A stretch of 16,501 nt of DNA from Planctomycetota bacterium (GCA_021809365.1 JAKBAC010000069.1:1-16501), one strand, 5' to 3'. Positions 7,526-15,658 are shown, numbered from the stretch's first letter. Notes: generated by a model not told the origin, from the letters alone. Program-made: numbers and translations.

Positions 7526-8248
7526 ATGAGCAGCATGTTTCACCGAGCGGCTGAAATTGTTGAGGCGAAAGTAAATAAGTTTCTGAACGCCTCGGAAAAT
7601 CCGGATGAAGCGTTGGACCTGTCCTATGAAAAAATGCTGGGTATTCTGCAGGAAACCAAGCGTCACCTCGCGGACGTGGTCACCGAGCAGAAAACGCTGG
7701 AACGACAGATGCTTGGCGCACAGAGCGATGCGCACCGGGCGGAAAATGACGCGCGAATGGCGCTGCAGGCCGGACGCGAGGACCTGGCCCGCGCCGCATT
7801 GGCGGAAAAGCAGGCCGCCGATCAGAAGGCTGCCTCGCTGAAAGAAGCCAGCGATCATGTTGCGGCGCAATCACAGAAACTAATCACCTATGAGAAGCAG
7901 TTGGAAGACCGCATTGATCAATTCCGCACCCAGAAAGAGGTCATGAAGAGCCAATATGACGCGGCTGCAGCCGAGGTTAAGGTAAGCTCGAGCATGTCCG
8001 GTATTGGCTCGGAATTGGGCAACGTCGGCGAGACGCTGCAGCGAGCCAAGGACAAGACCACTCAAATGCAGTCACGCGCTGATGCAATGGAATCACTGAC
8101 CGACTCTGGTGCTCTGGATGATGGTGTTGACGGCCACACTAAAACGGAACGTGATCTCGATGCCTTGCGGGCGAATTCTGGTGTGGATGCGGACTTGGCA
8201 CGCCTGAAGGCCGAAGTGAATCAGACCAAGCGGTTGCCGTCGGGATAG
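7526..8248 (+). CDS. pspA: PspA/IM30 (ESCRT-III-like) family membrane-maintenance protein
   Basis: The 240-residue protein has the PspA/Vipp1 layout. An amphipathic start (MFHRAAEIVEAKVNKFLNA) is followed by DPE-like NPDEALDLSYEKM and a long coiled coil over ~40-180 rich in Ala/Glu/Gln/Lys. A C-terminal stretch follows with DSGALDD and a DADLARLKAEV helix, as in actinobacterial and cyanobacterial homologues. The family binds stressed membranes, oligomerises into rings and rods, and limits proton leak. GGAG at 7514-7517 is 8 bases before ATG 7526; the GTG one codon upstream (7523) is a poorer alternative. It is the last gene of the YbjQ operon and stops 14 bases before the convergent thioredoxin gene, leaving no room for a clear terminator. 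Confidence 0.9.
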   Translation: MSSMFHRAAEIVEAKVNKFLNASENPDEALDLSYEKMLGILQETKRHLADVVTEQKTLERQMLGAQSDAHRAENDARMALQAGREDLARAALAEKQAADQKAASLKEASDHVAAQSQKLITYEKQLEDRIDQFRTQKEVMKSQYDAAAAEVKVSSSMSGIGSELGNVGETLQRAKDKTTQMQSRADAMESLTDSGALDDGVDGHTKTERDLDALRANSGVDADLARLKAEVNQTKRLPSG

Positions 8249-8262
8249 GTGGATGACTTCCC

Positions 8263-9036
8263 TTATAAGCCCAGATAGGTTAACACATTTCCCCGGCCTA
8301 TGATCGCGGAGAGCGATTGCATCGCCGCGGTATTGCGGCGCAATTGTTCGACCGCTTTGGGACCGCTGCGCCGAACCGCAAATAGAAACTGCTTGGCCGG
8401 CCCAATCAGCGATGCGTCGCGGCCAATTTTCGGGGAAATTTTCGCTACGCCCGCGATGGCTCCCGCGAGGTCATGTTTCTGTTCCAGCATCTGCGTCGCC
8501 GCGGACAGAATCTTGGCTGCGTGGTTTGCGAATATCGCCTGCGTGGGATGCTTTTTCAGTTGTGCCCGCAGTGCCGCCGCCAACCGGGTCGGGTACCCGG
8601 TCCATAAAACCGTCCCCGTCGGCCCGATGATAAACGCATCAGGTATGCCCTTGACACCCCAACTCGTCGCCATGGGATCACTTCCCGTCAGACCATCGCA
8701 TACCTGCGGCCAGACGTATCCAATGGCCCGGGCCGCCTGTTGCATGGCACCAAGATCGCTATCCGTGGATACACCAAGAAATCCCACGCCCTGCTTGGAG
8801 AATTCCTTGTAGTCCTTCACCACATCCGGTGCATGTCGTATGCAGTGAGGACACCAGGAGGCCCAAAACTCAACCACCAATAAATGCCCTTTCAGCATCC
8901 TATTGGTAATGGACAAGCCCGTGGTGGTTGTACAATTCAGGTGAACTTTATCGCCAACCGCCAAGGTTGCCGCGTGAATGGATCCCGCAGCCAGACTTAA
9001 CATCAATAAACATATTCCCAAAATTCGCGTCTTCAT
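8263..9036 (-). CDS. exported TlpA/ResA-like thioredoxin-fold protein
   Basis: The 257-residue product starts with a signal peptide (1-~22, Lys-Arg then a Leu-rich core, AHA-type cleavage site). A thioredoxin fold covers ~25-150, with the active site WCPHC at 61-65 and the cis-proline in GIPDAF at Pro132. CPHC is the dipeptide of DsbA rather than the usual TlpA CxxC, so the active site may be more oxidising. The last ~100 residues are an Ala/Lys-rich, probably helical extension not found in short TlpA proteins. It likely acts as a thiol-disulfide exchange protein in the periplasm; its partner is unknown. ATG 9036 has GGAGG 8 bases upstream, and a longer in-frame start would disrupt the signal peptide. 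Confidence 0.85.
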   Translation of the reverse strand: MKTRILGICLLMLSLAAGSIHAATLAVGDKVHLNCTTTTGLSITNRMLKGHLLVVEFWASWCPHCIRHAPDVVKDYKEFSKQGVGFLGVSTDSDLGAMQQAARAIGYVWPQVCDGLTGSDPMATSWGVKGIPDAFIIGPTGTVLWTGYPTRLAAALRAQLKKHPTQAIFANHAAKILSAATQMLEQKHDLAGAIAGVAKISPKIGRDASLIGPAKQFLFAVRRSGPKAVEQLRRNTAAMQSLSAIIGRGNVLTYLGL

Positions 9037-9070
9037 GACAAAGACCTCCAATACATGTGCGGCAACTACC

Positions 9071-9099
9071 TTTATAGCATTTGGCGGATGGCAATGCAA
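9071..9099 (-). promoter_or_regulatory. sigma-70-type promoter of the thioredoxin gene
   Basis: On the - strand TTGCAT (complement of 9094-9099) and TATAAA (complement of 9071-9076) are separated by exactly 17 bases, about 35 bases before the ATG at 9036. Confidence 0.65.
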
Positions 9100-9192
9100 T
9101 CTATGCCGGTGGTCTCCAGGATGCGGAGCGTGGCAATAGATCCGGGCGTGGTGCCGGGAAGCCCCATCCCCCTTTAGCCGCGTGTGTCTGCA

Positions 9193-9209
9193 CCGCGCAT
9201 TTTGCGCGG
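9193..9209. other. hairpin CCGCGCA-TTT-TGCGCGG
   Basis: A perfect 7-bp stem with a 3-nt loop stands alone in the spacer upstream of the repeat element. It has no U-tract on either side, so a terminator role is weak. Confidence 0.45.
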
Positions 9210-9224
9210 CAGTGGTCGGTAATG

Positions 9225-9421
9225 AGAAAGTAGTAAGTAGACCGCAGGGATGGCCTCATCTTGCGACAGCCTACTCTCTTGCTTTAGCCGAATTTGCTCT
9301 ACTGTTCACCTGCTCTACTCACACCTGCTCTAATCGGGCCGCGGCCCGATTCGCTCTACTGCTCAACTCTGTACTGTTCTCTGCTCTGTGGCCGCCGCCG
9401 CAACGGGTGCCCGGAAATATT
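9225..9421 (+). repeat. dispersed intergenic repeat, copy A
   Basis: The core at 9235-9270 (36 bp) matches 16418-16453 on the opposite strand with 34 of 36 identities. Similarity continues in patches: GAAAGTAG before the core, then TGCTCTACTGT, CAACTCT, CTGCTCTG and GGCCGCCGCCGC, and a closing AAATAT. Copy A is longer because TGCTCT-type repeats (9295, 9311, 9326, 9352) and a 20-bp palindrome lie in its middle. It has no coding content and no flanking duplication that I can see. It may be a miniature mobile or structural element. Confidence 0.7.
9332..9351. repeat. 20-bp perfect palindrome
   Basis: AATCGGGCCGCGGCCCGATT is its own reverse complement over all 20 bases. It sits between TGCTCT-type repeats inside copy A and is absent from copy B. 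It could form a cruciform or be bound by a dimeric protein. Confidence 0.8.
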
Positions 9422-9448
9422 GCCACGCCCCAAGAAACAATTTATTAA

Positions 9449-10099
9449 TCAATTTCGGCGTGGATCGTGGCGCGGCGCGGGCGCTCCCGCGCCTGGCCAG
9501 ATGGAAACCGCTCCGGGGGTTTCCAGAATGGTGGTCAAATTCGCCCGGGCACCGGATATCGTCAGATAGGTTAAAAATTCCTTAGGCCCCAAGCGCGTGA
9601 TTAACAGCGTCCACGCTTCGGTGCTGCGTTCAAAACCGCAATGGCCATAGATATTCAAGCCCTTGGCAATACCCTGCTGCTGCTGCGGTGAAATCAGTAG
9701 TTCGCAATCCTGATGCCCCAATGCCCGGTCTCGCAATACCGGCTTAAATACCTCGGTCGCGTAATGCAACAGATCCCGCAACCTGTGCAGCTGATGCACG
9801 TCATCATCGAAATGCTTGGGATTTAACACCGCAAAACATTCTTCCCGCGTCATTGCCGGCAGGTAACTTACGGAAGCCTCCACCTGATGGCGCAGTTGAT
9901 CCGCCCAATGTTCAAACGACTGAGCCATAATCCGTGTTTCGCCAAGCTCACAATTGCGGCCACATTTTGGGCAGAGAACTTTTGGGGATCCGAAAATAAA
10001 AGAAAGAAACGGCTTTTTTACCTGCACTTGATTCAGGGCTTCCGCGCAGCATGGACACATCATGCCGTCGGCGGCTGGTTTTGTCTCTGGACTTTTCAT
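9449..10099 (-). CDS. hypothetical zinc-ribbon protein
   Basis: The 216-residue product has an N-terminal four-cysteine zinc ribbon: Cys15/Cys18 in MCPCCAE and Cys43/Cys46 in LCPKCGRNC. A mostly helical domain (~57-190) with many charged residues follows (FEHWADQLRHQVEAS; HQLHRLRDLLHYATEVFKPVL). It is cytosolic with no signal peptide. The last ~20 residues (Gly/Ala/Pro/Arg-rich) look disordered and lie at the edge of the repeat element. I do not recognise the family. ATG 10099 was chosen over 10159 because GAGG lies 5 bases before it and the zinc ribbon follows directly. It is divergent from the copper ATPase, 243 bases away, so shared control is conceivable but unproven. Confidence 0.68.
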   Translation of the reverse strand: MKSPETKPAADGMMCPCCAEALNQVQVKKPFLSFIFGSPKVLCPKCGRNCELGETRIMAQSFEHWADQLRHQVEASVSYLPAMTREECFAVLNPKHFDDDVHQLHRLRDLLHYATEVFKPVLRDRALGHQDCELLISPQQQQGIAKGLNIYGHCGFERSTEAWTLLITRLGPKEFLTYLTISGARANLTTILETPGAVSIWPGAGAPAPRHDPRRN

Positions 10100-10307
10100 G
10101 TCGGCCTCGTTTCTTCCCGGGCCATTGCGGAAATGTGCCTCCGCCACACGTTTCCTCAACCCATCCCAAGAATATTCCGGACAGCGTACTTGAGTCTTCT
10201 TACTTCACATCTCCGCGCGACAACGGCTTAGGAACTGAATCATGACGCTGTCTGACATATACTTTTAACCTGCCTTGCGATAAAAAGCAATAAGAATCGA
10301 GGCATGA

Positions 10308-10313
10308 TATAAT
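10308..10313 (+). promoter_or_regulatory. possible -10 element of the copper ATPase
   Basis: A perfect TATAAT at 10308-10313 lies 30 bases before the proposed start. No acceptable -35 box lies 16-19 bases upstream, so an activated promoter is possible. I saw no CueR, CsoR or CopY-type dyad. A small dyad TTGC/GCAA lies at 10275-10290. Confidence 0.4.
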
Positions 10314-10342
10314 TCAATGGATCGATTTACCTGACCGAGGAT

Positions 10343-12862
10343 TTGGACATTTCTATTTCAACACAACACATTGATCCGGTATGCGGCATGATCGTTGTGG
10401 CGGAAAAAGCCGCCGCCAGATGGGAATATTCAGGAACAACCTATTACTTTTGCAGTCAACGCTGTCAGGACAAGTTTAAGGCTGATCCGGAAACATATCT
10501 CAATAAGCCGCCGCCAATGCCGGCCCGCGCGGCCATGGTGCAATTGGGGGTTTCCACAAAGCTGAAATCCGGCACTGCGGCGAATAACGAGCCGATGCCG
10601 CCACCGACCGCGACACCATCCAGCGCCAAAAAAACCGCAAACTACATCTGCCCGATGTGCCCCGAAATCGCCAGTGATCGGCCCGGGCCATGCCCGAAAT
10701 GTGGAATGGCGTTGGAAATGGCTCTGCCGATTCTGGCCGTCCGGTCTACGATGCTTCAATACACCTGCCCGATGCATCCGGAAATTATCCGCAATCAACC
10801 CGGTGCGTGTCCGATATGCGGGATGGCATTGGAGCCGATGGAGGCCGCACTGGAATCCGAAGACAGAAATCCGGAATTGGCGGATATGACCCGTCGCTTC
10901 TGGATCGGCGCAATGGTGACGTTGCCGATATTTCTCCTCTCCATGTTCGCCGACTTCAACATTGCCGGTCTCCAGAGCGCGCCATGGCTCAATTGGGTCA
11001 ATCTCATCCTGGCAACACCGGTGGTGTTTTGGTGTGGATGGCCCTTTTTTGTGCGGGCGTGGTTATCGCTTGCGACGTGGAATCTCAACATGTTTACGCT
11101 GATCGGCTTGGGCGTGGCGGTGGCCTATGTGTACAGTCTGGTGGCGACACTGGAACCCGGTCTTTTCCCGCGCGCGTTTCAAACCCATACCGGTGTTGTG
11201 GCCACATATTTTGAAGCCGCCGCGGTCATCATTGTTCTGGTGTTGCTGGGTCAAATGCTGGAATTGATGGCCCGCGGAAAAACGGGTGCCGCCATTCGTG
11301 AACTCCTGAACCTCTCGCCAAAAGTGGCTCGCCGCGTTCTGGCCGATGGCCATGAAACGGATGTCCCGGTTGAATCACTGGTTGTGGGCGACAAACTTCG
11401 GGTGCGCCCCGGGGAAAAAATTCCCGTGGATGGCATCGTGCTCGACGGCACCAGTACCGTCGATGAATCCATGATTTCCGGCGAGCCGATTCCCGTGGAA
11501 AAGGCCGTTGGCGACAGGATAATTGGGGGAACGGTTAACGGCACCGGCGGCTTGCTGATGGAGGCTCAAAAAGTCGGAGCCGAAACAATGTTATCACAAA
11601 TTGTGAATCTGGTTTCCCAGGCCCAGCGCAGCCGCGCTCCAATTCAAAAGCTGGCCGATCGGGTTGCCGGAATCTTTGTGCCCGCGGTGGTCGCTTCGGC
11701 CCTGCTTACTTTTATTCTATGGGCCGTGTTCGGTCCGGCCCCCGCGATGGCGTCCGCCCTGGTAAATGCCGTTGCGGTGGTGATGATTGCCTGCCCGTGT
11801 GCCCTGGGACTGGCCACGCCGATGTCGATAATGGTGGGTGTCGGCCGCGCCGCGAAATCAGGTGTGCTGATAAAAAATGCCGAGGTCCTTGAACGCATGG
11901 AACAAATTGACACCATCGCACTGGATAAAACCGGTACCCTCACCGCCGGCAAACCCCGGGTGGTAACACTGGAACCGCGCGAGGGCGGTTCCGCTGATGA
12001 ACTGCTGCAGTTGGCGGCTTCGCTGGAGCGGGGAAGTGAACACCCGTTGGCTGCCGCCATGGTCCAGGCCGCACAGGAAAAGCATCTTCCATTTTTGGCG
12101 GTCAAGGATTTTCAATCCGTCAGCGGGCAGGGGGTTGAGGGGCAAATCAATGGCCGGCAAGTGACCATCGGCAACGCCATGATGATGCGGCGAAAGCTCG
12201 TCGCCATCGAAGTCCTGGAACAGCGGGTGGAATTGCTGCGCGCCGATGGGCAGACGGTCATTTATGTGGCGGCGGACGGCCAATTGCTGGGGCTTGTCGG
12301 TGCCGCCGATCCCATTCGACCTGACGCGGCGGGCGTGGTGCAAAGTCTGAAAGAAAGCGGATTGTCCGTCGTGATGATCACCGGTGATAACCCAACCACC
12401 GCGATGGCGGTAGCACGAAAATTGGGCATTGATACCGTTGAAGCCGGAGTTTTGCCGCAGGAAAAAGATCAAGTCATCCGCCGCCTCCAAAGCCAGGGAC
12501 GAAAAGTCGCCATGGCTGGTGATGGCATCAACGATGCCCCCGCCCTGGCCCAGGCCGATGTCGGGATCGCCATGGCCACCGGCACTGATGTCGCCATTGC
12601 CAGTGCCGGCGTCACGTTGTTGCGCGGTGAGTTGGCTGGAATCCAGCAGGCCCGCCGATTGAGCATTGCGACCATGCGCAACATCCGGCAGAATCTGGCC
12701 TGGGCGTTCGGCTATAACATTCTGGGAATCCCCGTGGCGGCCGGCGTGTTGTATCCATTTCTGGGAATTTTGCTAAGCCCGATGATCGCGGCGGCGGCGA
12801 TGAGCTTCAGCAGCGTATCGGTGATCACCAACGCCCTTCGTCTGCGCAACGTGAAAATATAA
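10343..12862 (+). CDS. copA: Cu(+)-type P1B ATPase with YHS and two CPMxPE metal-binding modules
   Basis: The 839-residue protein should export Cu(+) or Ag(+) from the cytosol, driven by ATP. In order it has a YHS domain (~8-53: DPVCGM, CSQRC) and a Pro-rich linker. Two heavy-metal-binding modules follow at ~101-125 and ~140-165. After these come the transmembrane and actuator regions (SGEPIPVEK), the transport motif CPC at 484-486, the phosphorylated Asp528 in DKTGT, a GSEHPLA motif, TGDNPTT, and GDGINDAP at 726-733. The end has [16 protein letters not shown], the Cu(+) signature of the last helix. It has no N-terminal MXCXXC ferredoxin-like domain. The first module reads CPMCPE where the second has canonical CPMHPE. 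No ATG precedes the YHS domain: TTG at 10343 is the usual choice, but its Shine-Dalgarno (GAGG at 10337-10340) is only 2 bases away and would fit ATT at 10349 better. Confidence 0.93.
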   Translation: MDISISTQHIDPVCGMIVVAEKAAARWEYSGTTYYFCSQRCQDKFKADPETYLNKPPPMPARAAMVQLGVSTKLKSGTAANNEPMPPPTATPSSAKKTANYICPMCPEIASDRPGPCPKCGMALEMALPILAVRSTMLQYTCPMHPEIIRNQPGACPICGMALEPMEAALESEDRNPELADMTRRFWIGAMVTLPIFLLSMFADFNIAGLQSAPWLNWVNLILATPVVFWCGWPFFVRAWLSLATWNLNMFTLIGLGVAVAYVYSLVATLEPGLFPRAFQTHTGVVATYFEAAAVIIVLVLLGQMLELMARGKTGAAIRELLNLSPKVARRVLADGHETDVPVESLVVGDKLRVRPGEKIPVDGIVLDGTSTVDESMISGEPIPVEKAVGDRIIGGTVNGTGGLLMEAQKVGAETMLSQIVNLVSQAQRSRAPIQKLADRVAGIFVPAVVASALLTFILWAVFGPAPAMASALVNAVAVVMIACPCALGLATPMSIMVGVGRAAKSGVLIKNAEVLERMEQIDTIALDKTGTLTAGKPRVVTLEPREGGSADELLQLAASLERGSEHPLAAAMVQAAQEKHLPFLAVKDFQSVSGQGVEGQINGRQVTIGNAMMMRRKLVAIEVLEQRVELLRADGQTVIYVAADGQLLGLVGAADPIRPDAAGVVQSLKESGLSVVMITGDNPTTAMAVARKLGIDTVEAGVLPQEKDQVIRRLQSQGRKVAMAGDGINDAPALAQADVGIAMATGTDVAIASAGVTLLRGELAGIQQARRLSIATMRNIRQNLAWAFGYNILGIPVAAGVLYPFLGILLSPMIAAAAMSFSSVSVITNALRLRNVKI

Positions 12863-12931
12863 TTATCATCCGCGTAACAGAGCATTCAGGGACATGGCGG
12901 TGAAACTCTGAAGTACATCAGGGTTGGGCCA

Positions 12932-14245
12932 TTACAGCCCGCCGCGCAGTGCCACCTTTTTTGCGGGTTTGGGTGCGGGTTTCGCCGCAGCGGCGCTGGC
13001 CGTCACGGCAGTGGTCGCCGCAGCCCCTTCATCGGCCTGTAGTAACGCGGCATCGCGCTGTGCCTGCGCCGCGGAAAGACTGATGCGTTTCTTATCCAGG
13101 TCCACCGCCAGCACTTTGACCTGAATTTTATCTCCCGGCTTGACGACCTGTCCGGTATGGGACACCCGCCGGGTGGAAAGTTCCGAAATATGCACCAGGC
13201 CTTCAACGCCGGGAGCCAATTCCGCAAATGCGCCAAAATCCATCAGGCGCGTTATTGTAACTTCGGTGATCATGCCGACCGGGAAGTCTTCCACCGCGCT
13301 GGACCAAGGGTCTTTCTGCAATTGTTTAAGACCCAGCGAGACACGCTGCTTTTCGTGATCCACCGCCAGCACCATCACCTGCACCCGATCGCCGGGTTTG
13401 AGAAGTTTTGTGGGGTCCGCCACACGCGTGTGACTCATGGCCGAGACATGGAGCAGGCCGTCCACACCTCCGATATCCACAAATGCCCCGTAGGCCTGAA
13501 CGGTACTGACCACTCCTTCGCGAATTTGCCCGGTCGCCAATTCACGCCATGTCTTTTCGCGTTCAACCTCCGATTGCTGCGCAAGAATTTCCCGGCGGCT
13601 GACAACCAGTTTGCGATCTGAGCGATTAATTTCAATAACCTGACATTTGATTTTCTGGCCGACCAGTGCGTTGAGATCGGAATTAAATCGGATATCCACC
13701 TGCCCGGCCGGCATGAACGCCCGGATATTATTGATCGTTACTTCCAGGCCGCCCTTGTTGGCCGCCGCGACCACACCTTCCACAACGTCACCTTCATGTA
13801 ACTCGTCCCATGAGCCATGGTTGACCGCACCCCGGCGCGTCAGCAGCACCAGTCCTTCGCGATTGTCGTAACCCGTGAATGTAAAATCATATTCTTGGCC
13901 GATTGCCGGTTCCTCCTCAATATCGCTGAACTGCTCGAGTGGTACGACGCCCTGGGATTTTCCACCCAGATCCACAAAAATGGTCCGGTCTCGGATGGCC
14001 AAAATCCGTCCGCGGCGATCCCGGCTGTTGGCGGCAGCAGGCGAATCCCCGGCTCCGGCCTTGGGACGTCCGCCGCGCATCGGACGGGACGGATCAAGAT
14101 TATCGCCGCCGGATGTGTCACCGGAGGCCTGCTTGAGCAGGTCTTCCATGGACAATCCACCCATTGCCTCCGACACCGCCTGGTTGAGATCATCGTTGGG
14201 TGTTCCGGAAAGCACGGAACCACCGGTATTCAAGTCGACTGCCAT
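12932..14245 (-). CDS. ribosomal protein S1-like protein with four S1 RNA-binding domains
   Basis: The 437-residue protein holds four S1 (OB-fold) repeats at ~77-138, ~149-220, ~237-308 and ~323-393. The last two have the classical pattern (YGAFVDIGGVDGLLHVS; DFGAFAELAPGVEGLVHIS). A disordered Gly/Ser-rich N-terminus (~1-75) and an Ala/Lys/Pro tail (~400-437) flank them. It is shorter than the six-domain E. coli S1 and could be the ribosomal S1 or a related translation or RNA-binding factor. ATG 14245 was chosen over a TTG two codons upstream because AGGA lies 6 bases before it. It follows purM by 184 bases that include a -10 box and a hairpin, suggesting its own transcript. It is convergent with the copper ATPase, 69 bases apart. 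Confidence 0.88.
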   Translation of the reverse strand: MAVDLNTGGSVLSGTPNDDLNQAVSEAMGGLSMEDLLKQASGDTSGGDNLDPSRPMRGGRPKAGAGDSPAAANSRDRRGRILAIRDRTIFVDLGGKSQGVVPLEQFSDIEEEPAIGQEYDFTFTGYDNREGLVLLTRRGAVNHGSWDELHEGDVVEGVVAAANKGGLEVTINNIRAFMPAGQVDIRFNSDLNALVGQKIKCQVIEINRSDRKLVVSRREILAQQSEVEREKTWRELATGQIREGVVSTVQAYGAFVDIGGVDGLLHVSAMSHTRVADPTKLLKPGDRVQVMVLAVDHEKQRVSLGLKQLQKDPWSSAVEDFPVGMITEVTITRLMDFGAFAELAPGVEGLVHISELSTRRVSHTGQVVKPGDKIQVKVLAVDLDKKRISLSAAQAQRDAALLQADEGAAATTAVTASAAAAKPAPKPAKKVALRGGL

Positions 14246-14277
14246 GGACAATCCTCATGCGTAACAAATTCAGTAAA

Positions 14278-14296
14278 TTTTTCCGCGCCGGAAAAA
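14278..14296. promoter_or_regulatory. 8-bp A/T-flanked hairpin in the S1-like gene leader
   Basis: TTTTTCCG at 14278-14285 pairs perfectly with CGGAAAAA at 14289-14296, leaving a 3-nt loop. It lies 32 bases before the S1 start, between it and the proposed promoter, so it would be in the leader RNA. It could be a terminator of purM transcripts or a site of S1 autoregulation, a control known for S1 in E. coli but only suggested here. Confidence 0.45.
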
Positions 14297-14349
14297 AACA
14301 TTTTCAATTCCGCGCCACGCGTCCGTGTCGTCGCGCCGGATCAGATTGT

Positions 14350-14355
14350 ATTATA
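14350..14355 (-). promoter_or_regulatory. possible -10 box of the S1-like gene
   Basis: The - strand reads TATAAT at the complement of 14350-14355, in an AT-rich island about 105 bases before the S1 ATG. The -35 region is poor (TTCTCA-like at 19 bases). Confidence 0.4.
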
Positions 14356-14429
14356 TTACCATCGCGCGCGGCATTGAGAAACATACCGCCGCCCCGTATT
14401 CGCTTTTGCGTCTCCGTTCTCGGCCGGCG

Positions 14430-15512
14430 CTACGACCACTCCAACTGGGAACCATTCACAGCTTTCTTGATCTTGCCCAAAAAGTAGGGCTGTTCCCCGC
14501 ACGACCGCAGATAGGTCATCACCGAACGCGTGTACTGCGGACTAACCACAATCACGTAGCCGATGCCCATATTAAATACATTGAACATTTCATCCTGATC
14601 CACCGGGCCATGTTTCTGCATATATTGAAAGATCGGCGGAACGGCCCACGCGTCGCGCTTGATCTTCGCCGCCATGCCGTCCGGCAAAACCCGCGGCACA
14701 TTGCCGGGCAGTCCGCCGCCGGTAATGTGGCTCATGGCCTTGACGACCTGCCTGGCCTTATACTTCTGGAGCAGTCCCAATATGGATTTTACATAGATGC
14801 GGGTAGGCCGCAACAGCTCTTCCCCCAGCGTGCAATTGAATTCCGGAATAAATGTATCCGTGGAAAGACCCAGCTTGTCAAAGCAGATCCGCCGGACCAG
14901 CGCATAACCGTTGGAATGTATCCCGTTGCCGGCCAGTCCAATCACGCTGTCGCCGCTGGTCACATGTGAGCCATCGAGAATATGTTTACGTTCCACCACG
15001 CCGACCGCAAAGCCCGCCATATCGAATTCACCAGGGGCATAAACCGCGGGCATCTCCGCGGTTTCACCACCCAAAAGCGCGGCCCCGGATTCCATGCAGC
15101 CATCGGAAATACCCTTGACCATTTGTGACGTGATGGCGGGATCCAGTTTGTGCAGCGCCAGATAATCCAGAAAGAACAGCGGCTCGCCGCCCTGCACGAT
15201 CAGATCGTTGACGCTCATGGCCACGAGATCAATGCCGATGGTGTCATACTTTTTCATGTCCGCCGCAACTTTGATTTTTGTGCCCACGCCGTCGGTGCAG
15301 GCGATCAGTACCGGCTCTTTGTAATTGCGGGCGAAAATTTTCTCGTTGAAATCCAGGCGGAATAATCCCGCAAAAGCTCCCCACTTGCCCAGCACGCGCG
15401 GGCTGTACGTGCGCGTGCATAGATGTTTGATCTGATCAACCATGGTGTCGCCGGCGTCAATATCAACGCCCGCGAGTTTATAGGTCAGCGGTCTGTTTAT
15501 TTCTTGTTTCAT
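14430..15512 (-). CDS. purM: phosphoribosylformylglycinamidine cyclo-ligase (AIR synthase)
   Basis: The 360-residue enzyme makes aminoimidazole ribotide from FGAM and ATP, the fifth step of purine synthesis, in the cytosol. Family signatures are in order: LAGVDIDAGD near 13-22, WGAFAGLFRLD near 44-54, the DGVGTKIKVA loop, GIDLVAMSVNDLIVQGGEPLFFLDYLA in two adjacent parts, GGETAEMPAVY, GNGIHSNGYALVR, SHITGGGLPGN and VFNMGIGYVIVV. The length is slightly above the usual ~345. ATG 15512 fits the family start, but no Shine-Dalgarno is visible before it; a TACACT-like box 13 bases upstream might indicate a near-leaderless transcript. It precedes the S1-like gene on the same strand with no known functional link. 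Confidence 0.95.
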   Translation of the reverse strand: MKQEINRPLTYKLAGVDIDAGDTMVDQIKHLCTRTYSPRVLGKWGAFAGLFRLDFNEKIFARNYKEPVLIACTDGVGTKIKVAADMKKYDTIGIDLVAMSVNDLIVQGGEPLFFLDYLALHKLDPAITSQMVKGISDGCMESGAALLGGETAEMPAVYAPGEFDMAGFAVGVVERKHILDGSHVTSGDSVIGLAGNGIHSNGYALVRRICFDKLGLSTDTFIPEFNCTLGEELLRPTRIYVKSILGLLQKYKARQVVKAMSHITGGGLPGNVPRVLPDGMAAKIKRDAWAVPPIFQYMQKHGPVDQDEMFNVFNMGIGYVIVVSPQYTRSVMTYLRSCGEQPYFLGKIKKAVNGSQLEWS

Positions 15513-15658
15513 GGTGCGAAAGTGTATCCGAATCCGAGCATATTGGCGAGTGCCGGTATGACAGTGCCGGTCATGGGGGCCTGTGACCGATTCTGCAACG
15601 CGGCACCGCCAGCATTTACGGGTTAGGAGTTGGAAGACTTTGCGAATTTCAACTTGCC

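Larger units (their letters stand above)
9037..9448. other. intergenic region: thioredoxin promoter, hairpin, repeat element, palindrome
   Basis: Besides the thioredoxin promoter (9071-9099), this 412-base gap holds a 7-bp hairpin at 9193-9209 and a repeat element at ~9225-9421 that recurs inverted at the end of the window. No convincing ORF lies in it; frames that are open run through TGCTCT repeats. Confidence 0.6.

Noticed and set aside
9225..9421. Insertion sequence remnant
   Set aside because: No transposase fragment, terminal inverted repeat or target duplication could be seen; it is reported as a dispersed repeat instead.
11858..12490. 210-codon open frame on the - strand inside the copper ATPase
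   Set aside because: It lies wholly within the conserved phosphorylation and nucleotide-binding region of the ATPase and looks like a codon-bias shadow.
12863..12931. Bidirectional terminator between the copper ATPase and the S1-like gene
   Set aside because: Only a weak CAGAG/CTCTG pairing with a very large loop is present and there is no T-tract.
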